64,000 nucleotides of DNA from Bacillus sp. DNRA2. GTDB taxonomy: Bacteria > Bacillota > Bacilli > Bacillales > Cytobacillaceae. Every line of letters begins with the position of its first letter. The stretch's first letter is position 1. The DNA lies in the NCBI RefSeq assembly GCF_012843265.1, contig NZ_JABAIT010000016.1, positions 46,379 to 110,378 of the forward strand. Reading direction: 5' to 3'. Positions 1 through 8,385 of the stretch are shown here, in pieces. A program made the translations under genes and the position numbers. The notes beneath the pieces are model-generated. The model ran no database searches and was not told where the DNA came from. It saw nothing but the letters and a program-made list of their open reading frames with translations.

Positions 1-260
1 GCACTTAATCTAGTATTAATCGGAACGATTATCCCACCAAGTGCCGTCGTTCCATAAATAATTTCTAAGTAGCGATATTCATTTAAGAGGAGGGCGGCAA
101 CCCGATCACCCTTTTTAACACCAAGCTGAGAGAGTGAATGCTTAATTTTGGCAGTTCGTGCGGCAAATTGAGAGTACGTAAACCGTTTGTCTCCATCAAT
201 CATTGCTACTTTTTCTGGAAAAGTCCGTGCTGCATAAAGAAGCCCTTTCGTAATTAACAT
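1..260 (-). CDS. AMP-dependent acyl-CoA ligase, N-terminal part (cut by window edge)
   Basis: The first 86 codons of an AMP-forming fatty acyl-CoA synthetase, which activates a free fatty acid with ATP and CoA in the cytosol. The N-terminus has the usual layout: an 'ARTFPEKVAM' segment, 'GDKRFTYSQF', then 'LGVKKGDRVA' and 'GGIIVPIN', as in FadD/LcfA-type ligases. ATG at 258-260 follows an AAGGGAGAG ribosome site. The AMP-binding P-loop and the rest lie outside the window. It is the last visible gene of the minus-strand acyl-CoA operon, 81 bp after the SDR stop, with no clear terminator between. Chain-length preference cannot be read from this fragment. Confidence 0.85.
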   Translation of the reverse strand, partial: MLITKGLLYAARTFPEKVAMIDGDKRFTYSQFAARTAKIKHSLSQLGVKKGDRVAALLLNEYRYLEIIYGTTALGGIIVPINTRLS

Positions 261-341
261 ATAATCTCTCCCTTATGGTTAATAAAAAAATCGCATTTAA
301 TGGAACTCATTTTTTATGTGTGTTCTACTGTAATTCAACGA

Positions 342-1154
342 TTAGGTGTACATTCCACCATTGATGTTTAGTACCTGTCCATTCACATAATTTGATAGTG
401 GCGAGGTGAGATAAAAGATTCCTTCTGCCGCCTCTTTAATCGTGCCTGCTCGCTTTTGTGGAATCGATTGCTCGAACATCTGTCTGACTTTCACTGGAAT
501 CCCAACAGCCACTCCATCAACATGTTCCCCTTTTTCCTTCGGCTGGGTTAAGCGTGTATCAATCATTCCAAAGGCGACAGCATTACAATTGACATTAAAG
601 CCAGCCCATTCCTTCGCTACCGTTTTGGTTAAGCCGATTAAACCCGCCTTTGCTGATGCATAGTTGGCTTGTCCTACGTTCCCCATCACTCCGGCAACGG
701 AGGAAACATTCACGATTTTTCGATAATGGGCTATGCCGGCTTCGATATCTGCTTTACCGGAATCACGAATGTACGGAGCCGCTTCACGAATTAACCTAAA
801 CGGCGCTATTAGGTGGATATCAAGCATTTTTTGAAATTGTTCATCAGACATTTTGTGAATCAGGCTATCCCAGGTGAAGCCAGCGTTATTCACTAAGATG
901 TCAAGCTTTCCAAATGCCGAAATCGTCTCAGCAATAATCTTTTTTGGAAAATCAACTCCAGTGACGTCGCCAACAACGGCAATCGCCTCACCACCTTTTG
1001 CTGTAATGGCTTGTAAGGTTTCTTCGGCAACATGATGATCCTTATCCGAAATGACGACTTTTGCACCATGCTCGACCATGATTTCTGCTAGTGCTCGTCC
1101 AACCCCACGTCCAGAGCCTGTAATAATCGCAACTTGATTTTCTAATAATCTCAT
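342..1154 (-). CDS. SDR-family oxidoreductase, FabG-like (probable 3-hydroxyacyl-CoA dehydrogenase)
   Basis: 270-residue short-chain dehydrogenase/reductase. Visible: NAD(P)-binding TGSGRGVG at residues 12-19, NNAG at 89-92, catalytic Ser at about 151, Tyr165 and Lys169 (YASAK), and a C-terminal 'VNGQVLNINGG'. Known for the family: reversible oxidation of a 3-hydroxyacyl thioester to the 3-ketoacyl thioester. Its place between MaoC hydratases and an acyl-CoA ligase points to a CoA-linked degradative role rather than ACP-linked synthesis (inference). ATG at 1154 is preferred because GGAGGGGG lies just upstream; an in-frame TTG 15 nt further out overlaps that ribosome site. It has a small insertion before the catalytic Ser and an extended substrate loop at about 195-225. 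Confidence 0.85.
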   Translation of the reverse strand: MRLLENQVAIITGSGRGVGRALAEIMVEHGAKVVISDKDHHVAEETLQAITAKGGEAIAVVGDVTGVDFPKKIIAETISAFGKLDILVNNAGFTWDSLIHKMSDEQFQKMLDIHLIAPFRLIREAAPYIRDSGKADIEAGIAHYRKIVNVSSVAGVMGNVGQANYASAKAGLIGLTKTVAKEWAGFNVNCNAVAFGMIDTRLTQPKEKGEHVDGVAVGIPVKVRQMFEQSIPQKRAGTIKEAAEGIFYLTSPLSNYVNGQVLNINGGMYT

Positions 1155-1174
1155 TGTTTCCCCCTCCAATCCGT

Positions 1175-1567
1175 TTATTTGTTATCTTTTTTAACCACTT
1201 CAAATCTCCCTGATAGCTTCACTTCGTTATCACTTTTTACAAACAGCTCACCTAACCATCTAGTTTCACCAGCGAGTTCTATTTCTTCAGTAATTTGGCC
1301 AGTAATGATCAGCTTTTCGCCAGGATGAGTCATTTTCACAAAGCGAACTTTAAAATCTCGTAAATTTTGGCGAGGAAACCATTGAGTAAGTGCTTGTCCA
1401 GCAAATCCCATCACTAACATCCCATGTGCAATGACGTCTCCAAGCCCCGCTTGTTGAGCAACAGGTACAACCGTATGAATCGGATTAAAGTCCCCTGATG
1501 CTCCGGCATAGCGAACTAATTGGCTATGTGAGATTGGTTGTTTTTCTAATGGTTGAAGTATTTTCAT
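1175..1567 (-). CDS. MaoC-like (R)-specific enoyl-CoA hydratase, catalytic subunit
   Basis: 130-residue single-hotdog MaoC protein. The hydratase motif is intact: Tyr20-AGASGDFNPIH, giving catalytic Asp26 and His31 followed by a small residue about five positions later. Known role: hydration of trans-2-enoyl-CoA to (R)-3-hydroxyacyl-CoA. ATG at 1565-1567 has AAAAGGAGCG just upstream. It follows a second, motif-degenerate MaoC protein by 28 bp, so the two probably assemble as a catalytic/non-catalytic heterodimer like HadAB or ChsH1-ChsH2 (inference). Single-domain length matches heteromeric MaoC subunits rather than the fused two-hotdog forms. Confidence 0.82.
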   Translation of the reverse strand: MKILQPLEKQPISHSQLVRYAGASGDFNPIHTVVPVAQQAGLGDVIAHGMLVMGFAGQALTQWFPRQNLRDFKVRFVKMTHPGEKLIITGQITEEIELAGETRWLGELFVKSDNEVKLSGRFEVVKKDNK

Positions 1568-1595
1568 CGTTTCGCTCCTTTTAAAAAATGATAAA

Positions 1596-2039
1596 TTATT
1601 GTCTTTCTATCAGGACTGATTTAGAAATTAGTAGGATCGCGTTATGCTGGTTTTTGTATTTCGTTTCAATCGTAAACAAGTTCATATTTCGTTTCTCAAT
1701 TACCTCTATGACCTTGCTCGTACAATGAATCGTATCTCCTGCACAAATATCCCCCACATATGTGTATTGCATCTCGCCGTGAAGGACTTTCAGTGGATTG
1801 ATTTCAAGCGCTTCTATTAATTGCTCAAAATCAGGACCAGCCCACATATCAATGGCCGTTGCAAAGGTCGGTGGAACCGGGACATCGCGAAATCCGGATT
1901 TTTGCGCTGCCTCAACACTGTAATAAATGCTATTGTCATCGCCGATTGCCTGGGCAAATTCTTTGATTTTTCCACGTTCGACACTGTAGCTGTATGGCTT
2001 AAATTCGAGACCAATTTTATGAGAAAGTTTATTTAGCAT
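1596..2039 (-). CDS. MaoC N-terminal-type dehydratase subunit lacking the catalytic His
   Basis: 147-residue protein of the MaoC/FAS1-DH-like family: 'GLEFKPYSYSVERGKIKEFAQA' region with motif GDDNSIYY at 33-40, then 'PVPPTF' and 'VLHGEMQYTY', typical of this group. Where active hydratases have GDxNPxH, the Pro and His are replaced (GDDNSIY), so it probably does not catalyse alone and acts as partner of the downstream active MaoC protein. The ATG at 2037-2039 is preferred; an upstream in-frame TTG overlaps the AAGGAGTGAG ribosome site. Within the acyl-CoA operon, 69 bp after the thiolase stop. Confidence 0.8.
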   Translation of the reverse strand: MLNKLSHKIGLEFKPYSYSVERGKIKEFAQAIGDDNSIYYSVEAAQKSGFRDVPVPPTFATAIDMWAGPDFEQLIEALEINPLKVLHGEMQYTYVGDICAGDTIHCTSKVIEVIEKRNMNLFTIETKYKNQHNAILLISKSVLIERQ

Positions 2040-2108
2040 GGTTAATGACTCACTCCTTGTCAATTAATGATATTGCACTATTAGAGAAGGTTTTTAATAA
2101 ATACAGAT

Positions 2109-3287
2109 TTAACCTTTTTGATAAACCGTCACAACACAAGCCCCACCTAGTCCAAGATTATGCTGCATGGCAATCCTTGCATCCTCTACTTGTCGCTTTC
2201 CAGCCTCACCACGCAAATGCCAGACAAGCTCAGTCGCCTGGGCCAACCCGGTTGCCCCAAGCGGATGACCTTTGGACATTAAGCCCCCTGATGGATTGAT
2301 GACATACTGACCCCCATAAGTATTGTCTCGATCGTTAATAAACTTCTCTGCTTCGCCTTTTGGGCAAAGTCCCAAGCCCTCATAAGTAATGACCTCATTT
2401 GGCGTAAAGCAATCATGAAGCTCGATGACATCGACATCTCGAGGCCCAAACCCAGCCATTTCATAGGCCTGTTTGGCTGCTCGCTCCGTCATTCCGTAGC
2501 CAACTAAATGGAGGTAATCCTCGTGACTATCAGGTTTATCCGTTGCCATTGCCTGGGCAATGATTTTCACGGTTCGATTCAGGTTATGCTGTTTTGCGAA
2601 TTTTTCGCTGCAGACAATAACTGCCGCTGCCCCGCAAGTAGGTGGACAGGCCATAAACCGTGTCAAACCTGGATAAACTTGTGGTGCGTTCATGACCTCA
2701 GCCAAATCCATCTCCTTCGAAAATAAAGAATACGGATTATGGATCGCATGCTGGCGTGATTTCACAGCAACTTTTCCATAGATGTCAGGGTTAGCCCCTG
2801 TTTTCTCAAGGTATTCTATCCCAGCTGCACCAAATACCTTTAACGCAATCGGGCCATCTGGCAATTTACTGTCTAACGCTTGAAAGCGATCATTAATCCA
2901 CTGAAATGGTGAAGTCCGGTCAATCCAATTTTCTCCTAATGCTCCTGGCTTCATCTCCTCAAAGCCAAAGGCGAGCACGCAATCAGCTGCCCCTGATTCC
3001 ACTGCTTGTCTTGCTAAAAATAAAGCAGTTGATCCCGATGAACAATTATTGTTGACATTTATGATAGGAATTCCTGTCATCCCCACCTGATAAAGCGCGG
3101 TTTGCCCACAAGTGCTATCCCCATAAACATAACTGGCATAGGCTTGTTCTACTTCCGAGTATGAAATTCCCGCATCCTTAAGTGCACCATTAATGGCTTT
3201 TGCGGCCATGATTTCGTACGGTTCGTTTTGGCCTGGTTTAACAAATTTGACCATACTGACACCAATAATATTTGCCCGATTTGACAT
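2109..3287 (-). CDS. SCP-x-type thiolase / lipid-transfer thiolase
   Basis: 392-residue thiolase of the SCP2-thiolase branch. Visible: nucleophile Cys82 in NNNCSSGSTAL, HDCF at 291-294 (the branch-specific second active-site loop), GHPLGATG at 340-347 with the conserved His, and a C-terminal 'GLGGACVVTVY'. Known role: thiolytic cleavage of 3-ketoacyl-CoA, often with bulky or branched substrates. Length is normal for a thiolase without a C-terminal SCP2 domain. ATG follows AAGGAGGAAGAAT. It lies between the acyl-CoA dehydrogenase and the MaoC pair, giving the operon dehydrogenation, hydration, oxidation and cleavage steps. Confidence 0.87.
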   Translation of the reverse strand: MSNRANIIGVSMVKFVKPGQNEPYEIMAAKAINGALKDAGISYSEVEQAYASYVYGDSTCGQTALYQVGMTGIPIINVNNNCSSGSTALFLARQAVESGAADCVLAFGFEEMKPGALGENWIDRTSPFQWINDRFQALDSKLPDGPIALKVFGAAGIEYLEKTGANPDIYGKVAVKSRQHAIHNPYSLFSKEMDLAEVMNAPQVYPGLTRFMACPPTCGAAAVIVCSEKFAKQHNLNRTVKIIAQAMATDKPDSHEDYLHLVGYGMTERAAKQAYEMAGFGPRDVDVIELHDCFTPNEVITYEGLGLCPKGEAEKFINDRDNTYGGQYVINPSGGLMSKGHPLGATGLAQATELVWHLRGEAGKRQVEDARIAMQHNLGLGGACVVTVYQKG

Positions 3288-3370
3288 TATTCTTCCTCCT
3301 TACAACTCTCTTCCAAAATTCCACCCAATTTCAATCCTATGAACTTCAAACAAAAACTATCACTATAAAT

Positions 3371-4534
3371 CTACTTTCCTAGTACCTCTTTGCTAATAAT
3401 TTCCTTCATAATTTCTGAAGTGCCGCCATAGATACGCTGCACCCTCGCATCGGCAAATATGCGCGAAATTGGATACTCGACCATATAACCATAACCTCCA
3501 AACAACTGCAGACATCCATCTACGACCCGACCCTGTGCTTCCGTAGTTGATAATTTTGCCACACTAGCATCAGCTGCACTCAATCGATGTTCTGCCAATA
3601 ACGCCATGCACTGATTAGTAAAAGCACGGTTTACCTTTGCTTCAGTTGTCATCTCGGCAATTTTATGGCGAATAACCTGAATACTGCTCAACGGTTTACC
3701 AAACGCAACTCGTTCTTGAAGATACTTTATTGTCAGATCCAATGCCCCTTCCATCGCCCCACATGCCCCAACGGCAAGAATCGTCCGTTCCCGTGGCAGT
3801 TCCTTCATTAGCGTGACAAAACCCTTATCTACCTCACCAAGGATTTGGCTCGTTGGAACGACTACACCATCAAAAAACAATTCTGATGTATCTGCAGAAT
3901 GAAGCCCAATTTTATTCAAATTCTTTCCTTTTACAAACCCTTCACTACTAGACTCAACAATAAACAAGGTTGTTCCTTTTGCAGCAGGAACATCGAAATT
4001 CGTCTTTGCCGCCACGATTGCTATATCTAAATGTTGACCATTAGTTATAAAGGTTTTCGAGCCATTTATGACATACTCACCCGTTGCTGAATTTTTAATC
4101 GCTGTTGTCTTAATTCCCTGCAAGTCACTCCCCGCCCCAGGCTCGGTCATTGCGATAGCACCTACTAAATCTCCCATTGCCATTTTCGGTAAATAGCGCA
4201 GCTTCTGAGCCTCGCTTCCCGAATTGAGAATATAATGAGCAACAATATTAGAATGAACAGCGATATTTGTAGCGACGGAATTGTAGCCTAGCCGACAAAA
4301 TACATCAACAACACAAGCTGAAAATGGTAAGGATGCCCCCAGTCCACCGTATTGCTCAGGAATATCAACACAAAGGAAGCCTGCTTCACCAAGTTTTTTC
4401 CAGAGGTATTTAGGGAATATCCCCTCCATTTCCCACTGTGCATAAAATGGTTCAATTTCCCTCTTAGCAAAAGTCTCAAGTGATTTCTTGAATAAGGTTA
4501 TCTCTTCTTCTATCGCTAGCTGATTGTAATTCAA
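3371..4534 (-). CDS. Acyl-CoA dehydrogenase
   Basis: 387-residue FAD-dependent acyl-CoA dehydrogenase, first gene of the operon. Visible: FAD-binding TEPGAGSDLQG at 130-140, 'ERVAFGKPLSSIQ' from about 274, 'LFGGYGY' and 'RIYGGTSEI' near the C-terminus. The usual C-terminal catalytic Glu of medium-chain enzymes (YEGT) is Gly here. Glu262, in 'AMEGALD', sits where long-chain and isovaleryl-CoA dehydrogenases place their base, so the enzyme is probably active with that geometry (family knowledge plus inference). Start is TTG at 4532-4534, with GGGGGAGGAAC upstream; no ATG is well placed. It should pass electrons to ETF, which is not in the window. Confidence 0.87.
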   Translation of the reverse strand: MNYNQLAIEEEITLFKKSLETFAKREIEPFYAQWEMEGIFPKYLWKKLGEAGFLCVDIPEQYGGLGASLPFSACVVDVFCRLGYNSVATNIAVHSNIVAHYILNSGSEAQKLRYLPKMAMGDLVGAIAMTEPGAGSDLQGIKTTAIKNSATGEYVINGSKTFITNGQHLDIAIVAAKTNFDVPAAKGTTLFIVESSSEGFVKGKNLNKIGLHSADTSELFFDGVVVPTSQILGEVDKGFVTLMKELPRERTILAVGACGAMEGALDLTIKYLQERVAFGKPLSSIQVIRHKIAEMTTEAKVNRAFTNQCMALLAEHRLSAADASVAKLSTTEAQGRVVDGCLQLFGGYGYMVEYPISRIFADARVQRIYGGTSEIMKEIISKEVLGK

Positions 4535-4626
4535 AGTTCCTCCCCCATTTCTACTTTTAAATAACCTTATTGCAATTCCTGTGCCACTATTAAAACCATC
4601 GAAACTAAAACAACTTACCTTTATAT

Positions 4627-4646
4627 TTGTTAAGGATAGTTAACAA
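4627..4646. promoter_or_regulatory. TTGTTAA/TTAACAA palindrome upstream of the acyl-CoA operon
   Basis: Perfect 7-bp inverted arms TTGTTAA (4627-4633) and TTAACAA (4640-4646) with a 6-nt centre, 92 bp upstream of the acyl-CoA dehydrogenase start. It is one of several TTAAC-based arms in this 100-bp stretch. Probably an operator; it does not match the FadR box of B. subtilis. The binding protein is unknown. Confidence 0.4.
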
Positions 4647-4682
4647 AGTATTGTAAACTGTCTAAAAAGTTAACACTTAGTT

Positions 4683-4711
4683 GTTAACGCTTATGCTGGT
4701 TAAGCGTTAAC
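4683..4711. promoter_or_regulatory. 11-bp inverted repeat GTTAACGCTTA-N7-TAAGCGTTAAC
   Basis: Perfect 11-bp arms with a 7-nt loop, about 150 bp upstream of the acyl-CoA operon and before the ger terminator. No U-run follows on either strand, so an operator is likelier than a terminator. It shares the GTTAAC core with the palindrome at 4627-4646 and with GTTAAC at 4669-4674. Confidence 0.4.
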
Positions 4712-4724
4712 TCCTTCTTTCCAA

Positions 4725-4765
4725 AACAAAACAGACTCCTCTTTGATGTTTGAGGAGTCTGTTTT
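4725..4765 (-). terminator. Intrinsic terminator of the ger operon
   Basis: Stem AACAGACTCCTC / GAGGAGTCTGTT (4730-4763) with a 10-nt loop. Read on the minus strand, a T-rich run follows. Placed 15-50 bp beyond the gerC-like stop. Confidence 0.85.
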
Positions 4766-4780
4766 TGGCTCAATTCCCAT

Positions 4781-5920
4781 TCACTTATTTTCCAAGGTTG
4801 GCATCTTACGTTGTTTTCCACCATGGCTTATCAACAAATCAATCTTTATTTTCCTAATTGAATCCTTTTTTAAAGGAATTTTCCCGTTTATCTCAATTTT
4901 TTTCCAAGCTGGGAGATTATTTTTATATAGGACATGCGACAAGCGATAAACATCAGCACCACTCTCGAGGCCTTTTAAATACGTTTTTTGAATCTCTTGT
5001 TTTATCAAACCTTTTGCCTTCGAACTAATTTGAGATGATGAGAGGTTTGTTTCAAATTTACTTATATACGCTCGTAGCTTAAGCTCGATATCAAATTGGA
5101 CTCTTCCGTTTGTAACGATGGGCTTAATATTTACCCTTCTATCTCCAACGGTAATGCCTATCGTCTCATTATCATTAGCTTCGATGCTTATCCCTGTTCG
5201 ATCAAATTTTTTTTGAATCCAACGGTAACCATTAGCATCCTTGTCCAAAATCGTACCTAATAATGAATTGTTATTGACAATTGACAACCCTTTAATTACA
5301 CCGACATTCCGAGTTTCCTTATCACCTTTCCAAGTTGTTTTATCACTACCAACAACCGGAATGATCATTTCATGAGGCGGCTCATAATGAGAAATGAGGA
5401 TTTCTCGCATATCTTGGGCTTGAATAAATGAATACTGACCGAATGCAGCATCGGGGTCACTTAATCGACTTAAATACGTTGACATATTTATCGGTGGCGC
5501 AGAATCCATCACCTTTGATAATGAATCAGATGTACAGTATATCCACATGCGGTAATGCGTTTCAAAATAGCGATCAATCATATCAGTGACATCTTTTAAT
5601 CCATTTTGCGCAATTGCAGTTTTGGTAACAAAAATATAAGTCAGATGCCCCCAATGAATTCGGCGCTGTGTTGTTTGATATAGATTGTAAATAGCCTCCT
5701 CAACCGATTTACCGGTAGAGTGTCCTATTTCTGCCTTAATTTGTTTTCCTGTTCCCGCACCTGATTCTGTTTTGGCTAACAAGCTTAAATTCATGAGCTG
5801 AATATATACTATGTACTTACCATCTTTATAATCAACACCTAAGCCTTGAGCATATGACATTCGGTCTGGTTCATTGGCATCCCAACAACCCGTTAGTGGG
5901 ACAATAAAGGAAAATATCAT
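4781..5920 (-). CDS. GerC-type germinant receptor lipoprotein
   Basis: Ger(x)C-family subunit (379 residues from this ATG) of a spore inner-membrane germinant receptor. Visible: lipobox LTGC followed by 'WDANEPDRMSYAQGLGVDY', the classic GerC start of the mature protein, and the C-terminal region 'GADVYRLSHVLYKNNLPAW'. From ATG 5920 only 11 residues precede the Cys and none is basic, which makes a poor signal peptide. The frame stays open upstream and encodes the missing basic n-region (RSKPKFTYLISFV), with a GAGGGGA ribosome site, but no ATG/GTG/TTG is present there (only ATA/ATC). The real start is therefore uncertain: a rare ATA/ATC codon, the internal ATG, or a damaged start. Confidence 0.8.
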   Translation of the reverse strand: MIFSFIVPLTGCWDANEPDRMSYAQGLGVDYKDGKYIVYIQLMNLSLLAKTESGAGTGKQIKAEIGHSTGKSVEEAIYNLYQTTQRRIHWGHLTYIFVTKTAIAQNGLKDVTDMIDRYFETHYRMWIYCTSDSLSKVMDSAPPINMSTYLSRLSDPDAAFGQYSFIQAQDMREILISHYEPPHEMIIPVVGSDKTTWKGDKETRNVGVIKGLSIVNNNSLLGTILDKDANGYRWIQKKFDRTGISIEANDNETIGITVGDRRVNIKPIVTNGRVQFDIELKLRAYISKFETNLSSSQISSKAKGLIKQEIQKTYLKGLESGADVYRLSHVLYKNNLPAWKKIEINGKIPLKKDSIRKIKIDLLISHGGKQRKMPTLENK

Positions 5921-5951
5921 GACAAATGAGATTAAGTAGGTGAATTTCGGC

Positions 5952-7274
5952 TTACTTCTGATTATTAGTCCCCTCTTTTCTCGTCACATCATTTAAATTT
6001 AAGTCCTCAGGCCTGCTCCGCATTTCATTACTTGGCAATTTGAAAAAGATTTTTAAGAAGGTTCCTTTATTGAATTCATTAAGACCATCTAAATATGCAA
6101 CACCAAAAACTTGAATCGTTCCCAAATAACTTAATAGTAAATAAAATGAAATGAGTACTCCAAAAAAGCCAAGAATAGAGGCCAATAATATCGAAATAAA
6201 ACGAATAACTGATATCGTCCCAATTAAAGATTGATCGATTAAAGTAAAGGTAGCAACTGTTGATAAAGCAATAATGACCAACATAGAAGGACTGGTTAAT
6301 CCAGAGCGGATCGCAGCGTCACCAATAATTAATCCACCGACCACACTCAATATTTGACCAATCGCCATCGGCAACCGAACTCCAGCTTCGCGGAACAAAT
6401 CAAATAAAAGCAACATCCCAAATGCTTCTAAAGGTGCCGGGAAAGGGACACCCCTTCTGGTTTCAACAATGGTTGCCAACAATGTCAGCGGTAACTGGTC
6501 CTGATGAAAGGTGGTCAAGGCAATCCAAATTCCAGGCAACATCGTCGATACAATTAAACCCGAAACCCGTAAAAATCGCTCTAATGAGCTGAAAATATAG
6601 GTTACTTCACGATCTTCACTACTTTTAAATAAAAGGTGAAAATTAATCGGCGTAATATAAGCTGTTGCCACTCCATCTATTAATATCACAAACCTGCCGC
6701 TTGTAAGGTTTTGAACTGCAAAATCAGGTTTCCCTGTATATTTGTGTCTTGGAAAAATCCCGTAAGGATTATCATTTATTAATTCTTCTAATTGTGTACC
6801 ACTTGTCAGAGTATCAACTGAAACGCTTTTCAGCTTATTTGTGATTTGGGCAAGGGTATCTTTATTGACGATATCATCCATATAAAGAAGTAAAACCTTC
6901 GTTTGTGACCTCTTCCCTATCGTAAATTCATCAAAAACTAAGCTAGTCGTCCTTAAACGCTTCCGGATTAGTGAAATATTAACGTTAAGATCTTCAATAA
7001 AATCATCACGAGGTCCAAGGATAGTTGACTCCGCCTTAGTATCTTCAGGGGTACGTTGCGGTCGCTTGGAAATATCTGCAGTAATCATGGTTCCAGGTAT
7101 ACCGAAATCAATTAACAGCATTCCTGCAAAAACATCCGCTATGGCCTCTTCCTTGTTATGTATTGTTCCTAAAGAAGGGAGATTGAGGTTTTCGAGAATT
7201 TCCTCTTGTGTAGGAACACTTTGGAATTGATCAAAAAACTTTTCAATCAATCTAGGAATTGTATTGAAAAGCAC
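5952..7274 (-). CDS. GerA-type germinant receptor membrane subunit, shortened N-terminus
   Basis: 440-residue GerA-family protein: N-terminal soluble region with 'GPRDDFIEDLNVNISLIRKRL', 'EFTIGKRSQTKV', then a C-terminal membrane domain with 'FHQDQLPLTLLATI', 'VPFPAPLEAFGMLLLFDLFREAG' and 'VGGLIIGDAAIRSG'-type helices. Known role: with GerB and GerC it forms the receptor/ion channel that senses germinants. It is about 40 residues shorter than GerAA at the N-terminus, losing part of the first soluble subdomain. Start is GTG 7272-7274, directly after an in-frame TGA, with no ribosome site, and it overlaps gerB by 23 nt. Truncation or translational coupling are both possible. Confidence 0.82.
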   Translation of the reverse strand: MLFNTIPRLIEKFFDQFQSVPTQEEILENLNLPSLGTIHNKEEAIADVFAGMLLIDFGIPGTMITADISKRPQRTPEDTKAESTILGPRDDFIEDLNVNISLIRKRLRTTSLVFDEFTIGKRSQTKVLLLYMDDIVNKDTLAQITNKLKSVSVDTLTSGTQLEELINDNPYGIFPRHKYTGKPDFAVQNLTSGRFVILIDGVATAYITPINFHLLFKSSEDREVTYIFSSLERFLRVSGLIVSTMLPGIWIALTTFHQDQLPLTLLATIVETRRGVPFPAPLEAFGMLLLFDLFREAGVRLPMAIGQILSVVGGLIIGDAAIRSGLTSPSMLVIIALSTVATFTLIDQSLIGTISVIRFISILLASILGFFGVLISFYLLLSYLGTIQVFGVAYLDGLNEFNKGTFLKIFFKLPSNEMRSRPEDLNLNDVTRKEGTNNQK

Positions 7275-8235
7275 TCAACGGATAAAGAGTAAGAATCTCA
7301 ACTAAAACAAACACGGTAAAAAGGGCATATTTCCCGATTTTTTGGTTATTTAGGGAGAAAAGCTCTCTTATTAAGAAAAATAGAAAACTGATTCGAATAT
7401 AGGCACCGGTAAGCCATTGATAAATGACAAAAAAGAATATGTGTTCAATAAAATGTCCAATCGATACTAGCTCCCATTCTTCATACGCCGGAAATCGTTG
7501 CTTTTCCGCCTCGCCTTGACTGAATTCAATGATTGCGCCCACGAGCGGACCAATCGTTAATCCTGTTAGCAAAATAGCCGTGATGGCAAATTGCTTAAAG
7601 CTAAATTTTTCCCTAATCTTATCCTGCATTAATAAGACTAAAAATAATTCAAAGAAGCCAGATAACGGGAATATGGTCCCTTTAAGAATAGGTGCGTAGC
7701 CATGTTCGAAAATAGGTTTTAATAATGAGTAATCCTTATATTGCATGTTAACGATGGCTACAAAAAAACCGAAAATGATCACAAAAAACAAGAGAAATTG
7801 ATTAATGACGCAGATGGATTTCAAGTTTGTGTTGGCCATCATTAGACATACGAATCCAAGTGCAATTGCGGTAACGGTCTTTGGCGTTTCTGGAAGCAGC
7901 GTAATATGGATCCAGGTTACAGTTTCTCGTAATGTCGCAGCCACCATCAATGTTAAACTGATTATAAGTAAACCAATTAAACTATAGACAACCCATTTAT
8001 TTCCCCGGCTCATTAGCCATGTAAAGATATTCTCTCGATTCGTCTTTTTATGTATCGCTAAAATAATCCAAATCCAAACTAATGTAATGACTAGCGCTAA
8101 AAGCACACTCATCCATGAATCCTTTTTAGCTGTTTGAATAAGTGGAGGAATTGCAAAAACATGATTTTTTAACCCTACTGCGGTGATAATTAGAAGGATA
8201 ATTTGAAAAATTGAAATTTGATTCGCATTGTTAAT
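7252..8235 (-). CDS. GerB-type spore germination permease with non-canonical start
   Basis: GerB-family (APC-superfamily) integral membrane protein, with about ten hydrophobic segments. From the internal ATG at 8112 it has 286 residues, but the frame continues upstream through 'NQISIFQIILLIITAVGL' and 'AIPPLIQTAKKDSW', the conserved first helix and loop of GerB proteins. The only in-frame codon suitably spaced from AGGGGGAG is ATT (8233-8235), 10 nt downstream; a TGA lies 2 codons further out. With ATT the protein has about 327 residues, close to the family's 360. Either a rare ATT start (as in infC) or a mutated start codon. The internal ATG has an AAGGA 7 nt upstream and would lack TM1. Confidence 0.75.
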   Translation of the reverse strand: MNNANQISIFQIILLIITAVGLKNHVFAIPPLIQTAKKDSWMSVLLALVITLVWIWIILAIHKKTNRENIFTWLMSRGNKWVVYSLIGLLIISLTLMVAATLRETVTWIHITLLPETPKTVTAIALGFVCLMMANTNLKSICVINQFLLFFVIIFGFFVAIVNMQYKDYSLLKPIFEHGYAPILKGTIFPLSGFFELFLVLLMQDKIREKFSFKQFAITAILLTGLTIGPLVGAIIEFSQGEAEKQRFPAYEEWELVSIGHFIEHIFFFVIYQWLTGAYIRISFLFFLIRELFSLNNQKIGKYALFTVFVLVEILTLYPLSAFQYNS

Positions 8236-8385
8236 TCTAACTCAACTCCCCCTAATTTTGATTTTCCTATTTTTCGCAGGATTGCTGTTAATATTCTCCT
8301 AACCCAAACATTTCACAAAATTAGTAGACTCCAAATTCAATTACTTCCTTTTTACATAAAATTATGTTAAATTTGGCTTTATATT

